Below are positions 8,503 to 17,905 of a stretch of DNA of 41,850 bases, one piece after another (position 1 is the stretch's first letter; each line of letters opens with the position of its first letter). Made by a program: the position numbers and the translations under genes. Under the pieces are notes generated by a model, which had not been told where the DNA came from, searched no databases, and saw only the letters and a program-made list of their open reading frames with translations. Location of the stretch: the NCBI GenBank assembly GCA_024679955.1, contig JAILCQ010000027.1, positions 1 through 41,850 of the forward strand, read 5' to 3'. This stretch comes from Bacillota bacterium (GTDB lineage: Bacteria > Bacillota > Dehalobacteriia > UBA4068).

Positions 8503-9592
8503 GCCGGAGCTTTTGTCCATGGATTTGCCGGGGCTTACCGATTTGTTGGCCGCCTGGGGGGAGCCGGCTTATCGGGCCAGGCAGCTTTTCGGCTGGCTGC
8601 ATCAGAAAAACGCCGGGGATCTGGCGGAAATGAGCGATCTGCCCAAAGCTTTGCGGCGCAGGCTGGCGGAAGAAACGGATTTTCAGCCCTTGAAATTGCT
8701 GCGGCGGCAGGAATCGGCGGCAGGGGATACGGTAAAGCTGCTGCTGGAATTGGCGGACGGTGAACAGATCGAAACGGTGCTGATGCTGTACCGCCGCAAG
8801 GACAGCCGGGATCGGGCCACCTGCTGCGTCAGCAGCCAAAGCGGCTGCGCCATGGGCTGCGCCTTTTGCGCTACCGGCCAATACCGCCGTTTTCGCAATT
8901 TGACCGCCGGGGAGATCCTGGGTCAATGCTATTGGGCCTGCCGGGCAGCCCGGGAAAAAGGTTTCGCCGGTTTGAGCAATGTGGTGTTCATGGGTATGGG
9001 CGAGCCTTTGTACAATTTGAATCATGTGGCGGCGGCTTTGGCCGCTTTGGAGCATCCTTTGGGCTTGGCCTTGAGCCACCGGCGCGTCACCGTTTCCACC
9101 TGCGGCGTGGTGCCGCAAATCTACCGTTTGAGTGAGTGGGAACAGCCGGTGGAATTGGCGGTGTCCTTGCACAGCGCCGACGAAGCGCTGCGCCGGCAGC
9201 TGATGCCGGGGGCGGGACGCTGGAGTTTGGCGCAGTTGATGGAGGCCTGCCGGGCATACCGGCGGCGCACCGGACGGCGCTTGACCTTTGAGTACGCGCT
9301 GTTCAAAGGGGTGAACGACAGCCCGTCAGCGGCGGCCCAATTGGCCGCTTTGTTGACAGGCGAAGATATTCTTGTTAATATAATACCTGCAAATCCGGTG
9401 GAGGGCAGCGCCTTTACGGCGCCTTCCGCTAAAACGATCGAGAATTTTACTGCCGCCTGCCGCCGTTTGGGCATCCATTTCCAATTGCGGGAATCCCGGG
9501 GACAGGACATTGACGGGGCCTGCGGCCAGTTGCGTAAAAGAAATCAGATATGCGGCGACGCGTTCGCCGTTGACCCGGCTTTTGGCGAATAG
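8495..9592 (+). CDS. rlmN: Dual-specificity 23S rRNA/tRNA adenine-C2 methyltransferase RlmN
   Basis: The 365-aa protein is a radical SAM enzyme that makes m2A2503 in 23S rRNA and m2A37 in some tRNAs. The iron-sulfur motif is CAMGCAFC (Cys118, Cys122, Cys125), followed by NVVFMGMGEPLYN. The methyl-carrying cysteine is Cys343 in DGACGQL near the C-terminus, with its partner in VSTCGVVP. The ATG at 8495 overlaps the end of rsmB (8495-8502) and has AAAGGAA upstream; the longer open frame before it lies inside rsmB. A 53-nt gap with a strong ribosome site separates it from the phosphatase gene. Confidence 0.96.
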   Translation: MPRPELLSMDLPGLTDLLAAWGEPAYRARQLFGWLHQKNAGDLAEMSDLPKALRRRLAEETDFQPLKLLRRQESAAGDTVKLLLELADGEQIETVLMLYRRKDSRDRATCCVSSQSGCAMGCAFCATGQYRRFRNLTAGEILGQCYWACRAAREKGFAGLSNVVFMGMGEPLYNLNHVAAALAALEHPLGLALSHRRVTVSTCGVVPQIYRLSEWEQPVELAVSLHSADEALRRQLMPGAGRWSLAQLMEACRAYRRRTGRRLTFEYALFKGVNDSPSAAAQLAALLTGEDILVNIIPANPVEGSAFTAPSAKTIENFTAACRRLGIHFQLRESRGQDIDGACGQLRKRNQICGDAFAVDPAFGE

Positions 9593-9645
9593 GCGGGAAA
9601 GACCGATCCGCTTCCGTCAAGGCCCGGGGATAAGGAGGTGTTGGC

Positions 9646-10353
9646 TTGCGTGCGGAATTCCTCTCCCATGTAGGCGCGGTACGGAAAAACAATGAGGACG
9701 CGGTATATTGCGACGCGATCCGCGGTCTTTTTGCCGTGGCGGACGGGATCGGCGGCCGGCGTTACGGAGAATTGGCTTCCGCTGCCGCCGTGCAGGTTTT
9801 GGCTGAAAAAAGCGGCTGTTTCCCCGGCGGAGATCCGAAAGAAGTGATGCGGGAAGTTTTTTATCAGGCCAACGATACGTTGCATCAGCTGGGGAAGCGC
9901 AAAGGGTATCCCGGTATGGGTACGACCATGACCGCCGCCTACGCCAACGAGCAAAAGATATACTGGGTGCATGTGGGAGACAGCCGGGCCTATTGGTTCA
10001 ACCGTCATGAAGTCCGCAAGCTGACCGAGGATCATACTTTGGTGGAGGCTTTGCTGCGGGACGGACGGATCAGCCCGGAAGAAGCGGCCAATCATCCGCA
10101 AAAGCATGTGATCACCCGTTCTCTGGGACTGGAAACGTTGGTGGCTCCCGACGAAGGAGAATTTGATTGGCAAAGCGGCGATTATTTGCTTCTATGTACC
10201 GATGGGCTGCATAATTTATTAGAGCCGGAGGAAATGAAAGAGATCACCATCCGCGCCGCCAATTTGCGCACGGCCGTTCAGTTTATGGCGGAGCAGGCGT
10301 ATAATCGGGGCGGATACGACAACATTTCCCTGGTGTTGATCGCCCACGATTAA
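9646..10353 (+). CDS. PP2C-family protein Ser/Thr phosphatase (PrpC/Stp type)
   Basis: The product has 235 aa, typical of bacterial PrpC/Stp. Metal-binding and catalytic motifs are in order: RKNNEDAVY, VADGIGGRRYGELAS, GMGTTMTAAY, HVGDSRAYW, LTEDHTLVE, LLCTDGLHNLL and GGYDNISLVL. It dephosphorylates targets of the adjacent PASTA kinase, needing Mn2+ or Mg2+. It starts with TTG at 9646, 7 nt after AAGGAGG (9632-9638). The kinase gene begins 16 nt after its stop, so the opposing pair is co-transcribed. Confidence 0.95.
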   Translation: MRAEFLSHVGAVRKNNEDAVYCDAIRGLFAVADGIGGRRYGELASAAAVQVLAEKSGCFPGGDPKEVMREVFYQANDTLHQLGKRKGYPGMGTTMTAAYANEQKIYWVHVGDSRAYWFNRHEVRKLTEDHTLVEALLRDGRISPEEAANHPQKHVITRSLGLETLVAPDEGEFDWQSGDYLLLCTDGLHNLLEPEEMKEITIRAANLRTAVQFMAEQAYNRGGYDNISLVLIAHD

Positions 10354-10369
10354 GCAGGAGGTACGATAC

Positions 10370-12316
10370 GTGATCGGTAAATTGTTCAATAACCGCTACG
10401 AAATCAAGGAAAAGCTGGGTTCCGGCGGCACGGCGATCGTTTATCGTGGCCTGGATACGCTTTTGGGCAGAATGGTTACGATCAAAATTCTGCGGGAAGA
10501 ATATGCCAGCAATGAGGATTTTGTGCGCCGTTTTCGCCGGGAAGCGCAGGCGGTGGCCAGTTTGTCTCATGGCAATATCGTCTCCGTTTACGATGTGGGC
10601 TATGAAGAAAACATGCATTATATCGTGATGGAGTTTGTGGAAGGGGAGTCTCTGAAAGAGTATATCAAACGCAAAGGCGCCCTGGAAATAAACGAAGCCT
10701 GCGATATCATTACCCAGATATTGCATGGGATACAATATGCCCATGAACACGGCATCATCCATCGGGATATCAAACCCCATAATATCTTACTGGGGGTGGA
10801 CGGCCGGGCCAAAGTGACGGATTTCGGCATCGCCGTAGGCATGAGCGATGTGACCATGACCTATAATACCTCATCCAAAATATTGGGCTCGGTGCATTAT
10901 ATTTCTCCGGAACAGGTGCAGGGCCAGGCGGTGACGGAAAAATCGGATATTTATTCTGTGGGCGTGGTGTTTTATGAAATGCTCACCGGCCAGATGCCTT
11001 TTTCCGGCGACGCGCCGATCTCCATCGCCATGCAGCATGTGCAGGGCGAAGTGGCGCAGCCCCATCAGGTGAATCCCAATATCCCCATGGGTTTGTCCTA
11101 TGTGGTGATGCGGGCCATGCGCAAAAACCCCGAATCCCGCTACGAATCCGCCCGGGAAATGGCGGACGCCGTCAACGCGGTATGGAAAGGCAGCAAGACG
11201 GCTGCAGCGCCGTTCAGCGCCGTGGCCACGGTCGGGGAAAAACGGCCCTCTACCCATAAAGAAGTCTATGATCCGGACTATGACGATTACGCAGACCAGG
11301 AGGAAGAGAGCATTTTCCGCCGGCGCCGGGAAGACGGCGGCAAAAACAGCGGTTCCTCCGGCAGCGGCAGCGGAGGCGGCGGCAGCCGGGGCGGACGCAT
11401 CGCCCTGCTGGCGCTGATGGCTTTGTTGGCCCTGTGCATCGTCTGGGCGGCGGTGCGTCTGATCGGCTATTTCGGCGAGGACGATACCACCACCGTGCCT
11501 GCCGTGGTGGGCTACAGCCAGGAAGAAGCCGTGGCCATGCTGAAAGAATGCGATTTGGAAGCAAATATCATCGAAAAGAACAGCACCGAGATCCCCCAGG
11601 GCCAGGTGATGTACCAAAGCATCGGCGAAGGGCAAACGGTAAGCAAAGGCCAGGTCATCGATTTGACGGTAAGCGCCGGGGTGCCGGTGGTGGAAGTGCC
11701 GTCGGTTTTGGGGCAGATGGAAAGAGACGCCATCGCCAAGCTGAACGATATGGGCCTGTTCACCAAAATCAGCGAGGAATACAGCAATGACTATTCCAAA
11801 GGGCAGGTCATGGCCCAGGATCCGCAGGAAGGTACGGAAATTGCCGAAGGCGGTACGGTAAACCTGGTGATCAGCCTGGGCGCGGAAGTCAAGGCGGTTT
11901 CCATGCCCGATCTGGTGGGGAAAACCGCCAACAAAGCCAAGCAATTGGTAACGGACGCCGGTTTGTTCGTGGAGGAAGTCGTATATAACGAAAACTATGA
12001 CTATGAAGAAGACGTCGTATACGATCAAAGCATCGCCGCCGACAGCCAAACCTTTACCGGCCAGTATGTGACCATTTATGTCAGCAAGGGGCCGGGACCG
12101 GTATTGAAAAAATCCATGTTCACCTATATGCTGCCTGTCGACGGGCAAATCCATGAAGTGGTCGTCACGTCGCAAGACGTTTTTGAGACCAAGGAAGTGT
12201 ATCATCAGATGCTGGACTTCGGCGAAACCGTTTATTTGGAGATCGAATACTATAACCGGGCGTTGGTAACGGTGTTCCTGGACGGCGAGTCTGTATATAC
12301 GGAAAACCTGCAGTAG
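10370..12316 (+). CDS. prkC: Membrane Ser/Thr protein kinase with three PASTA domains (PrkC/Stk type)
   Basis: A 648-aa sensor kinase. The cytoplasmic Hanks kinase domain (about 1-270) has the Gly loop LGSGGTAIVYRG, ATP Lys39, catalytic HRDIKPHNILL near residue 130, and DFGIAV. A juxtamembrane acidic stretch and a Gly/Ser-rich linker lead to one membrane helix (about 342-368). Outside are three PASTA repeats (about 374-438, 440-505, 508-575; each with VPxVxG or MPDLVG openings) that bind muropeptides or lipid II in this family, then a C-terminal beta-type tail of ~70 aa. It controls growth, cell wall synthesis and germination in Bacillota. The start is GTG at 10370 after GGAGG. It is placed between its phosphatase and rsgA, a known PrkC-linked order. 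Confidence 0.95.
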   Translation: MIGKLFNNRYEIKEKLGSGGTAIVYRGLDTLLGRMVTIKILREEYASNEDFVRRFRREAQAVASLSHGNIVSVYDVGYEENMHYIVMEFVEGESLKEYIKRKGALEINEACDIITQILHGIQYAHEHGIIHRDIKPHNILLGVDGRAKVTDFGIAVGMSDVTMTYNTSSKILGSVHYISPEQVQGQAVTEKSDIYSVGVVFYEMLTGQMPFSGDAPISIAMQHVQGEVAQPHQVNPNIPMGLSYVVMRAMRKNPESRYESAREMADAVNAVWKGSKTAAAPFSAVATVGEKRPSTHKEVYDPDYDDYADQEEESIFRRRREDGGKNSGSSGSGSGGGGSRGGRIALLALMALLALCIVWAAVRLIGYFGEDDTTTVPAVVGYSQEEAVAMLKECDLEANIIEKNSTEIPQGQVMYQSIGEGQTVSKGQVIDLTVSAGVPVVEVPSVLGQMERDAIAKLNDMGLFTKISEEYSNDYSKGQVMAQDPQEGTEIAEGGTVNLVISLGAEVKAVSMPDLVGKTANKAKQLVTDAGLFVEEVVYNENYDYEEDVVYDQSIAADSQTFTGQYVTIYVSKGPGPVLKKSMFTYMLPVDGQIHEVVVTSQDVFETKEVYHQMLDFGETVYLEIEYYNRALVTVFLDGESVYTENLQ

Positions 12317-12324
12317 AGGCGCTT

Positions 12325-13197
12325 ATGGAAAGGGGTATCGTTTGCGCCGGGTACGGCGGTTTCTATCAGGTGGCTTTGGAGGGCGGTCCCATGCTCCGCT
12401 GTACCGCCCGGGGCAAACTGAAGCGGCGTTTCGGCGCGATCTATGCAGGCGACCGGGTGGAGGTGCAGCGGTTGGCCGACGGCGGCGTGGTGGAAAACAT
12501 CCTGCCCCGGCAGAACCTGTTGCACCGCCCCAAAGTGGCCAATGTGCGCCGGGCCATATTGGTACAGGCCCTGCGGGATCCGGTCTGCGATTTGTTCCTG
12601 TTGGAAAAAATGATCGTGGTGGCTTTGCAGCAGGGTATAGAGCCCTTCGTCTGTTTTAATAAAGGCGATCTGGATCCGGCCCTGGGAGATAAGCTGTGCG
12701 GCCTCTACCGGCAAGCCGGTTTTGCGGCGGCTGCGGTTTCCGCTGTGGACGGTTGGGGGGTGGACGCCGCCGCCATGCTGGCGGAAGACGGGATCACCAT
12801 TTTGGCCGGTCCCTCCGGGGTGGGAAAATCCAGTTTGCTCAACCGGCTGTGCCCGCAAATACAGGCCCAGGTAGGGGATATCAGCGTCAAATTGCAGCGG
12901 GGGAAGCATACCACCCGCTATGTGACTTTGTATCCTTTGCCGAAGGGCCGCGGTATGTTGGCGGATACGCCGGGATTTTCGCTTTTGGATCTGCCCGCCG
13001 GTTTAACGCAGGCGCAGATACAGGCGGCTTATCCGGAATTTGCCGCCTGGCCGGGCTGCCGCTTTCAGGGCTGCCGTCACGATCGGGAGCCGGGCTGCCG
13101 GGTGCGGCAGGCGGCGCTGGACGGCGATATCGACGAACAGCGGTATCAAAGGTATGTGGCAATATTGCGCCAGGCGCAGGAAAGAGAGGAAAAATAA
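12325..13197 (+). CDS. rsgA: Ribosome small-subunit biogenesis GTPase RsgA
   Basis: A 290-aa circularly permuted GTPase that checks late 30S assembly. An N-terminal OB fold binds RNA; the G motifs come in permuted order, G4 NKGDL near residue 111, then G1 GPSGVGKSS at 162-170, then G3 DTPGF. A C-terminal zinc-finger follows (about 245-258: CRFQGCRHDREPGC, the Cys-Cys-His-Cys pattern). The stop is immediately followed by the rpe ATG with no gap. In this family the kinase PrkC can phosphorylate RsgA, which fits the neighbourhood. Confidence 0.96.
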   Translation: MERGIVCAGYGGFYQVALEGGPMLRCTARGKLKRRFGAIYAGDRVEVQRLADGGVVENILPRQNLLHRPKVANVRRAILVQALRDPVCDLFLLEKMIVVALQQGIEPFVCFNKGDLDPALGDKLCGLYRQAGFAAAAVSAVDGWGVDAAAMLAEDGITILAGPSGVGKSSLLNRLCPQIQAQVGDISVKLQRGKHTTRYVTLYPLPKGRGMLADTPGFSLLDLPAGLTQAQIQAAYPEFAAWPGCRFQGCRHDREPGCRVRQAALDGDIDEQRYQRYVAILRQAQEREEK

Positions 13198-13851
13198 ATG
13201 GCTTGGATCGCTCCGTCTTTTTTGGCGGCGGATATTTGGCGGGTGGCGGAACAGATTTCCGGTTTGGAACAGGCCGGCTGCCGCTATTTGCATTTGGATA
13301 TTATGGACGGCGCTTATGTGCCCAATATCTCTTTTGGCGCAGATTTTGTAAAATCGCTGCGTCCCCGCACCAATATGGTGTTTGACGCCCATTTGATGGT
13401 GGAAGAACCCGGCCGTTTCGCGGAAGATTTTGCCAAAGCCGGGGTGGAAAGCCTGACCGTCCATGCGGACGCCTGCCGGCATCTGCACCGCACCTTGCAG
13501 CAGATCAAAGATTTGGGCATGCGGGCAGGGGTGGCTTTGAACCCGGCTACGCCCATCGGCGCGGTGGAGGAAGTTTTGCCCATGGTGGATCTGGTTTTGG
13601 TGATGAGCGTGAACCCGGGCTTTTGCGGGCAAAAGTTTATCCCCGGCGCCTTGGATAAATTGGCCAAACTGGCGGAAATCCGACGCAGTCGGGGCTATGA
13701 GTATTTGCTGGAGATCGACGGCGGCGTCAACCGGGAGAACGCCGCGGCCACCGTGGCCGCCGGCGCGGATCTGCTGGTGGCCGGTTCCGCAGTTTTGGGG
13801 GCGGCGGATTGGCTGGCCGCCTATCAGGCTTTGGCGGCGGAAGCGCTGTGA
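13198..13851 (+). CDS. rpe: Ribulose-phosphate 3-epimerase
   Basis: The product has 217 aa and a TIM-barrel fold. It interconverts ribulose 5-phosphate and xylulose 5-phosphate in the pentose phosphate pathway. Motifs: IAPSFLAAD at the N-terminus, YLHLDIMDGAYVPNISFG (metal His and Asp), FDAHLMV, VMSVNPGFCGQKF, and EIDGGVNREN with the catalytic Asp. It begins directly at the base after the rsgA stop and ends the housekeeping cluster. Its pathway supplies ribose 5-phosphate for PRPP, the substrate of the purine operon that follows. Confidence 0.96.
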   Translation: MAWIAPSFLAADIWRVAEQISGLEQAGCRYLHLDIMDGAYVPNISFGADFVKSLRPRTNMVFDAHLMVEEPGRFAEDFAKAGVESLTVHADACRHLHRTLQQIKDLGMRAGVALNPATPIGAVEEVLPMVDLVLVMSVNPGFCGQKFIPGALDKLAKLAEIRRSRGYEYLLEIDGGVNRENAAATVAAGADLLVAGSAVLGAADWLAAYQALAAEAL

Positions 13852-13936
13852 GCGACGGGATTGTGCCGGGCTTTTGCCGCGGTTTTCGGGGCCGGAGGAC
13901 AGATTTGCATTTTTCGGAAAGGCCGGCCTCTATCCG

Positions 13937-13966
13937 TTGACACACTGGTTGTTGCCATGCTACAAT
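13937..13966 (+). promoter_or_regulatory. Promoter of the purine operon
   Basis: TTGACA (13937-13942), an 18-nt spacer and TACAAT (13961-13966). The predicted start is near 13973, about 210 nt before the purE start codon. No PurR-box-like palindrome was recognised around it. Confidence 0.8.
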
Positions 13967-13972
13967 ATTATA

Positions 13973-14183
13973 TAGTTTTTTGATTTTTGTCCGAAGGGAA
14001 AGCCGGGAAAAATCTCCTTGCATCCTTTCGGCGTCGAAAGGGGCGTTCGCGTTGAGCTTGCTTGTTGCCAAAGGGATGAAAGCGGCAGGCCTGGCGTTGG
14101 GCGCAGCCTATTTTTAAGGAAAAAGCGATAGGGTGTAGTGTGCAAACGCTGCACCCTGAACTTTTTATCGGGAGGACGAAGGA
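13973..14183 (+). promoter_or_regulatory. Long structured 5' leader of the purine operon, candidate attenuator
   Basis: The leader contains several perfect local helices: GATTTTT with AAAAATC (13982-13988/14008-14014), CCTTTCG-GCGT-CGAAAGG (14024-14041), and a 10-bp hairpin, GGGTGTAGTG with CGCTGCACCC (14131-14140/14147-14156), followed five bases later by T5 (14162-14166). That last hairpin looks like a weak intrinsic terminator placed just before the GGGAGG of purE. GGGCGCAGC at 14099-14107 could pair with GCTGCACCC instead, giving an alternative fold. No known class (guanine, PRPP/ykkC, ZTP, THF) was recognised by its conserved core. Function is inferred only from position and structure. 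Confidence 0.5.
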
Positions 14184-14684
14184 ATGAAAAAAGTAGCCGT
14201 GATCATGGGGAGTTTGAGCGATTTGCCGGCGGTGCGGCCGGGTATCGATTTGCTGCAGCGTTTGTCGATCCCCTTTGAGGCCCATGTGTTTTCCGCCCAT
14301 CGCACGCCGGAGGCGGTCAGCCGTTTTGCCGCCGAAGCGGAACAGGCCGGTTTCGGCGCGATCATCGCCGCCGCCGGTAAGGCCGCGCATCTGGCCGGGG
14401 TGGTGGCCGGACACACCTGTTTGCCGGTGATCGGCATACCGGTCAAATCTTCTACCCTGGACGGTCTGGACGCCTTGCTGGCCACGGTGCAAATGCCTTC
14501 CGGCGTGCCGGTGGCCACGGTGGCCATCGACGGCGCGTATAACGCCGCTTTGCTGGCGGCGCAGATATTGGCCCTGAGCGACGACACGCTGGCGGCCCGT
14601 TTGCGGCAAATGAAGCAGGATATGGCGGCGGAGGTTTTGGCCAAGGATGAAGCATTGCAGCAGCAATTAAGGGAGGATAAATAA
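14184..14684 (+). CDS. purE: PurE, N5-CAIR mutase / AIR carboxylase
   Basis: A 166-aa protein of the PurE family, acting at the carboxylation step AIR to CAIR. It has [10 protein letters not shown] (phosphate loop), the substrate motif SAHRTPE and the C-terminal [14 protein letters not shown]. The usual GAGGAAHLPG loop reads [11 protein letters not shown] here, with Lys in place of Gly. There is no purK next to it. Class I PurE needs PurK to make N5-CAIR; class II uses CO2 directly. The class cannot be settled from reading alone. First gene of the purE-C-F-M-N-L operon; GGGAGG precedes the ATG. Confidence 0.93.
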   Translation: MKKVAVIMGSLSDLPAVRPGIDLLQRLSIPFEAHVFSAHRTPEAVSRFAAEAEQAGFGAIIAAAGKAAHLAGVVAGHTCLPVIGIPVKSSTLDGLDALLATVQMPSGVPVATVAIDGAYNAALLAAQILALSDDTLAARLRQMKQDMAAEVLAKDEALQQQLREDK

Positions 14685-14686
14685 GC

Positions 14687-15397
14687 ATGGAAAAAAGAGA
14701 GCAACTTTACGAAGGCAAAGCGAAAAAAGTATTTGCCACGGACGATCCCAAGTATTGCATCGTTTCCTATAAAGACAGCGCCACCGCTTTTAACGGCTTG
14801 AAAAAAGGGGAGATCCATGATAAGGGCATGATCAACAACCGGGTGACCAATCATTTGATGCGGCTTTTGGCGGCGGCGGGCATCCCCACCCATTATGTGG
14901 AAGAGCTTTCGCCCCGGGAAACTTTGGTGAAAAAAGTGGATATCATTCCTCTGGAAGTCATTGTCCGCAACATCGCCGCCGGCTCTTTGTCCAAACGCCT
15001 GGGCATACCGGAGGGAACCAAGCTGAAACGGACGGTGTTGGAGTATTCTTATAAAAACGATGATCTGGGCGATCCTATGGTCAACGATTATCATATTTTG
15101 GCCATGGAATATGCCACGGAAGAAGAATTGAAGACCATTGCCGGATACGCCCTGCGTATCAATGAATTGCTCAGCGATTATCTGCGGGATCTGCATATCG
15201 AGTTGATCGATTTTAAGCTGGAGTTCGGCAAAACCGCCGGCGGGGAGATCGTGCTGGCGGATGAAATCTCGCCGGACACCTGCCGCTTCTGGGACAGCGT
15301 TACCCATAAAAAGCTGGATAAAGACCGTTTCCGTCAGGATCTGGGCGGAGTGGAAGATGCATATAAGGAAATTTTGCGCCGTTTGTTGGGAGAATAA
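14687..15397 (+). CDS. purC: SAICAR synthetase (phosphoribosylaminoimidazole-succinocarboxamide synthase)
   Basis: A 236-aa enzyme that condenses CAIR with aspartate using ATP to give SAICAR. Typical blocks: [15 protein letters not shown] at the N-terminus, [35 protein letters not shown] and [12 protein letters not shown]. The length is that of the short bacterial form. The ATG lies 2 nt after the purE stop with GGGAGG upstream inside purE, which indicates tight coupling. Confidence 0.97.
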   Translation: MEKREQLYEGKAKKVFATDDPKYCIVSYKDSATAFNGLKKGEIHDKGMINNRVTNHLMRLLAAAGIPTHYVEELSPRETLVKKVDIIPLEVIVRNIAAGSLSKRLGIPEGTKLKRTVLEYSYKNDDLGDPMVNDYHILAMEYATEEELKTIAGYALRINELLSDYLRDLHIELIDFKLEFGKTAGGEIVLADEISPDTCRFWDSVTHKKLDKDRFRQDLGGVEDAYKEILRRLLGE

Positions 15398-15427
15398 GCG
15401 GTAGATTTAAAAAAACGGAGTAGAAAT

Positions 15428-16855
15428 ATGGACAATCATTTACATGAAGAATGCGGCGTATTCGGTATATACTGCCGGGATGAAGATGTTTCTGTGGCTT
15501 CCGCCTGCTATTATGCCTTGTTTGCTTTGCAGCACCGGGGACAGGAAAACTGCGGTATCGTGGTCAACGACAACGGCGTGATGACGCCTTACCGGGATTC
15601 GGGTCTGGTAAACGACGTGTTCACCGAGGACGTGATGCGCAGCCTGGGCAACGGGCAAATCGCCATGGGTCATGTGCGCTACGGCACCACCGGTTCTTCC
15701 AACCGGCGCAACGCCCAGCCTTTGACCATCAATCATGTGAAAGGCTCTATGTCTTTGGCCCATAACGGCAATTTGACCAATGCGGCGGCCTTGCGCCGGG
15801 AGCTGGAGTTGAACGGATCGATCTTTCATACCACCAGCGATACGGAAGTGATCGCCTATGAGATCACCCGGCAGCGGCTGAACAGCTCTTCCATTGAGGA
15901 AGCGGTGAGCAAGACCATGGATATCATCCAGGGCGCCTATTCTTTGGTGTTGATGTCGCCGCAAAAACTGATCGGCGCCAGAGATCCTTTGGGCTTCCGG
16001 CCTTTGGTCATCGGTAAAATCGGCGAAGACGGCTATGTGCTGGCTTCGGAAACCTGCGCTTTGGACGCCATTTCCGCCCAATATGTGCGGGACGTGCGGC
16101 CGGGGGAAATCGTGGTGGTGGATGAAAACGGCCTGAATTCCCTGACCGGCCATTGCCATGAGGGCGAGAAAGCTTTATGCGTGTTTGAATATATCTATTT
16201 TGCCCGGCCGGATTCGCAAATCGAAGGCAGCTCCGTGCAGATCGCCCGGCAGCGGGCCGGGGCCATGTTGGCCCTGGAGCATCCGGTCAACGCCGATGTG
16301 GTGATCGGCGTGCCGGATTCCGGCATTGCCGCCGCCATCGGCTATGCCAAGGAATCGGGCATCCCCTACGGCATCGGTTTGATCAAAAACAAATACATCG
16401 GCCGCACCTTTATTGCGCCGGGACAAAGCCACCGGGAAGACCGGGTGCGCATCAAACTGAACGCGGTCAGCGAAACGGTGCGCGATAAGCGGGTGGTCAT
16501 GATCGACGATTCCATCGTGCGGGGCACCACCTGCGCCCGTATCGTTCGTTTGCTGCGGGCGGCCGGGGCCAAAGAAGTTCATATGCGGGTATCTGCGCCG
16601 CCTTTCCTGAACCCATGCTATTTCGGTACGGATATCCGTTCCCGGGAAAGCCTGATCGCCTGCCGCCATACGGTGGAGGAGATCGCCGAGATCATCGGCG
16701 TGGACAGTTTGGGCTATTTGAGCATAGAAGATTTGCCCAAGCTGGCGGATAAATATCATGGCGGCATTTGCACCGCCTGCTTCACCGGCCAGTATCCGGT
16801 GGATATTTCCGGCGCGGGAGAGCGTTTGTTCCAGGAACAAAAAATTCAAAAATAA
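15428..16855 (+). CDS. purF: Amidophosphoribosyltransferase
   Basis: A 475-aa enzyme that commits PRPP to purine synthesis, making phosphoribosylamine from PRPP and glutamine. A short propeptide of 8 residues precedes Cys9, the N-terminal nucleophile of the glutaminase domain (EECGVFGIY). The PRPP loop is VVMIDDSIVRGTT in the C-terminal phosphoribosyltransferase domain. Cysteines at ALCVFEY, NPCYFGTD and CTACFTGQYP match those that ligate a [4Fe-4S] cluster in the B. subtilis-type enzyme, so this is probably the oxygen-sensitive, iron-sulfur form with a cleaved propeptide. It lies 30 nt after purC. Confidence 0.97.
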   Translation: MDNHLHEECGVFGIYCRDEDVSVASACYYALFALQHRGQENCGIVVNDNGVMTPYRDSGLVNDVFTEDVMRSLGNGQIAMGHVRYGTTGSSNRRNAQPLTINHVKGSMSLAHNGNLTNAAALRRELELNGSIFHTTSDTEVIAYEITRQRLNSSSIEEAVSKTMDIIQGAYSLVLMSPQKLIGARDPLGFRPLVIGKIGEDGYVLASETCALDAISAQYVRDVRPGEIVVVDENGLNSLTGHCHEGEKALCVFEYIYFARPDSQIEGSSVQIARQRAGAMLALEHPVNADVVIGVPDSGIAAAIGYAKESGIPYGIGLIKNKYIGRTFIAPGQSHREDRVRIKLNAVSETVRDKRVVMIDDSIVRGTTCARIVRLLRAAGAKEVHMRVSAPPFLNPCYFGTDIRSRESLIACRHTVEEIAEIIGVDSLGYLSIEDLPKLADKYHGGICTACFTGQYPVDISGAGERLFQEQKIQK

Positions 16856-16864
16856 GAGGGAACT

Positions 16865-17905
16865 ATGAATAAGAGCTACAGCGAAAGCTACAAACGGGCA
16901 GGCGTGGACATCACCGCCGGCTATACGGCGGTGGAAATGATGAAACAGCATATCGAACGCACCACTACGCCGGGTGTGTTATCCGGCATAGGCGGCTTCG
17001 GCGGTTTGTTTGCGGCGGATTGGTCCCGCTACCGGCAGCCGGTTTTGGTCAGCGGCACCGACGGCGTGGGCACCAAGTTGAAACTGGCTTTTCTGATGGA
17101 CAAGCATGATACGGTGGGTATCGATTGCGTGGCTATGTGCGTCAACGACATCATTTGCTGCGGCGCAGAGCCCCTGTTCTTTTTGGATTATATCGCCTGC
17201 GGCAAAAACCGGCCGGAAAAGATCGCCGCTATCGTTTCCGGGGTGGCGGAAGGCTGCGTGCAGGCGGGAGCCGCGCTGATCGGCGGCGAAACCGCGGAAA
17301 TGCCGGGCTTTTATCCACAGGACGAATATGATTTGGCCGGTTTTGCCGTGGGTATCGTGGATAAAGATAAAATCATCGACAACAGCCAAAGCCGGGCCGG
17401 CGACGCCTTGGTGGCCCTGCCCAGCTCTGGTTTGCATTCCAATGGCTTTTCCCTGGCCCGTCAGGCCTTTGACGTGGAAAGCCGGGACCTGCGTCATTAT
17501 TTGCCGGAATTGAGTCAAAGCCTGGGTGAGGCGCTGCTGGCCCCCACCCGCATCTATGTGAAGCCGGTTTTGGCTCTGCTGCAGCAACCGATACGGGTCA
17601 GCGGCATCGCCCATATCACCGGCGGCGGCTTTTTTGAGAATATCCCCCGTAGTTTGCCGGCGGGCATGACGGCGGTCATTCGCAAAAAATCCCTGCGCAT
17701 CCCCATTCTTTTTGATATGCTGCAATTTGAAGGCAATATTCCCGAGCGGGACATGTTCAACACCTTCAATATGGGCGTGGGCATGTGCCTGACCGTAGCC
17801 GCCGACCAGGCGGATCAGGCGGTGGCCTTTTTGCGGGAGCAGGGCGAGGACGCCTATATCATCGGCGAATTGCAGGCCGGCGAAAAAGAGGTGCGTTTAT
17901 GTTAA
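16865..17905 (+). CDS. purM: AIR synthetase (phosphoribosylformylglycinamidine cyclo-ligase)
   Basis: A 346-aa PurM-fold enzyme that closes the imidazole ring, converting FGAM to AIR with ATP. It shows [16 protein letters not shown] at the N-terminus, [14 protein letters not shown] (phosphate binding), [20 protein letters not shown], and [11 protein letters not shown]. The C-terminal domain has [14 protein letters not shown] and FNMGVGM. The gene starts 9 nt after the purF stop and overlaps purN by 7 bases. Confidence 0.97.
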   Translation: MNKSYSESYKRAGVDITAGYTAVEMMKQHIERTTTPGVLSGIGGFGGLFAADWSRYRQPVLVSGTDGVGTKLKLAFLMDKHDTVGIDCVAMCVNDIICCGAEPLFFLDYIACGKNRPEKIAAIVSGVAEGCVQAGAALIGGETAEMPGFYPQDEYDLAGFAVGIVDKDKIIDNSQSRAGDALVALPSSGLHSNGFSLARQAFDVESRDLRHYLPELSQSLGEALLAPTRIYVKPVLALLQQPIRVSGIAHITGGGFFENIPRSLPAGMTAVIRKKSLRIPILFDMLQFEGNIPERDMFNTFNMGVGMCLTVAADQADQAVAFLREQGEDAYIIGELQAGEKEVRLC

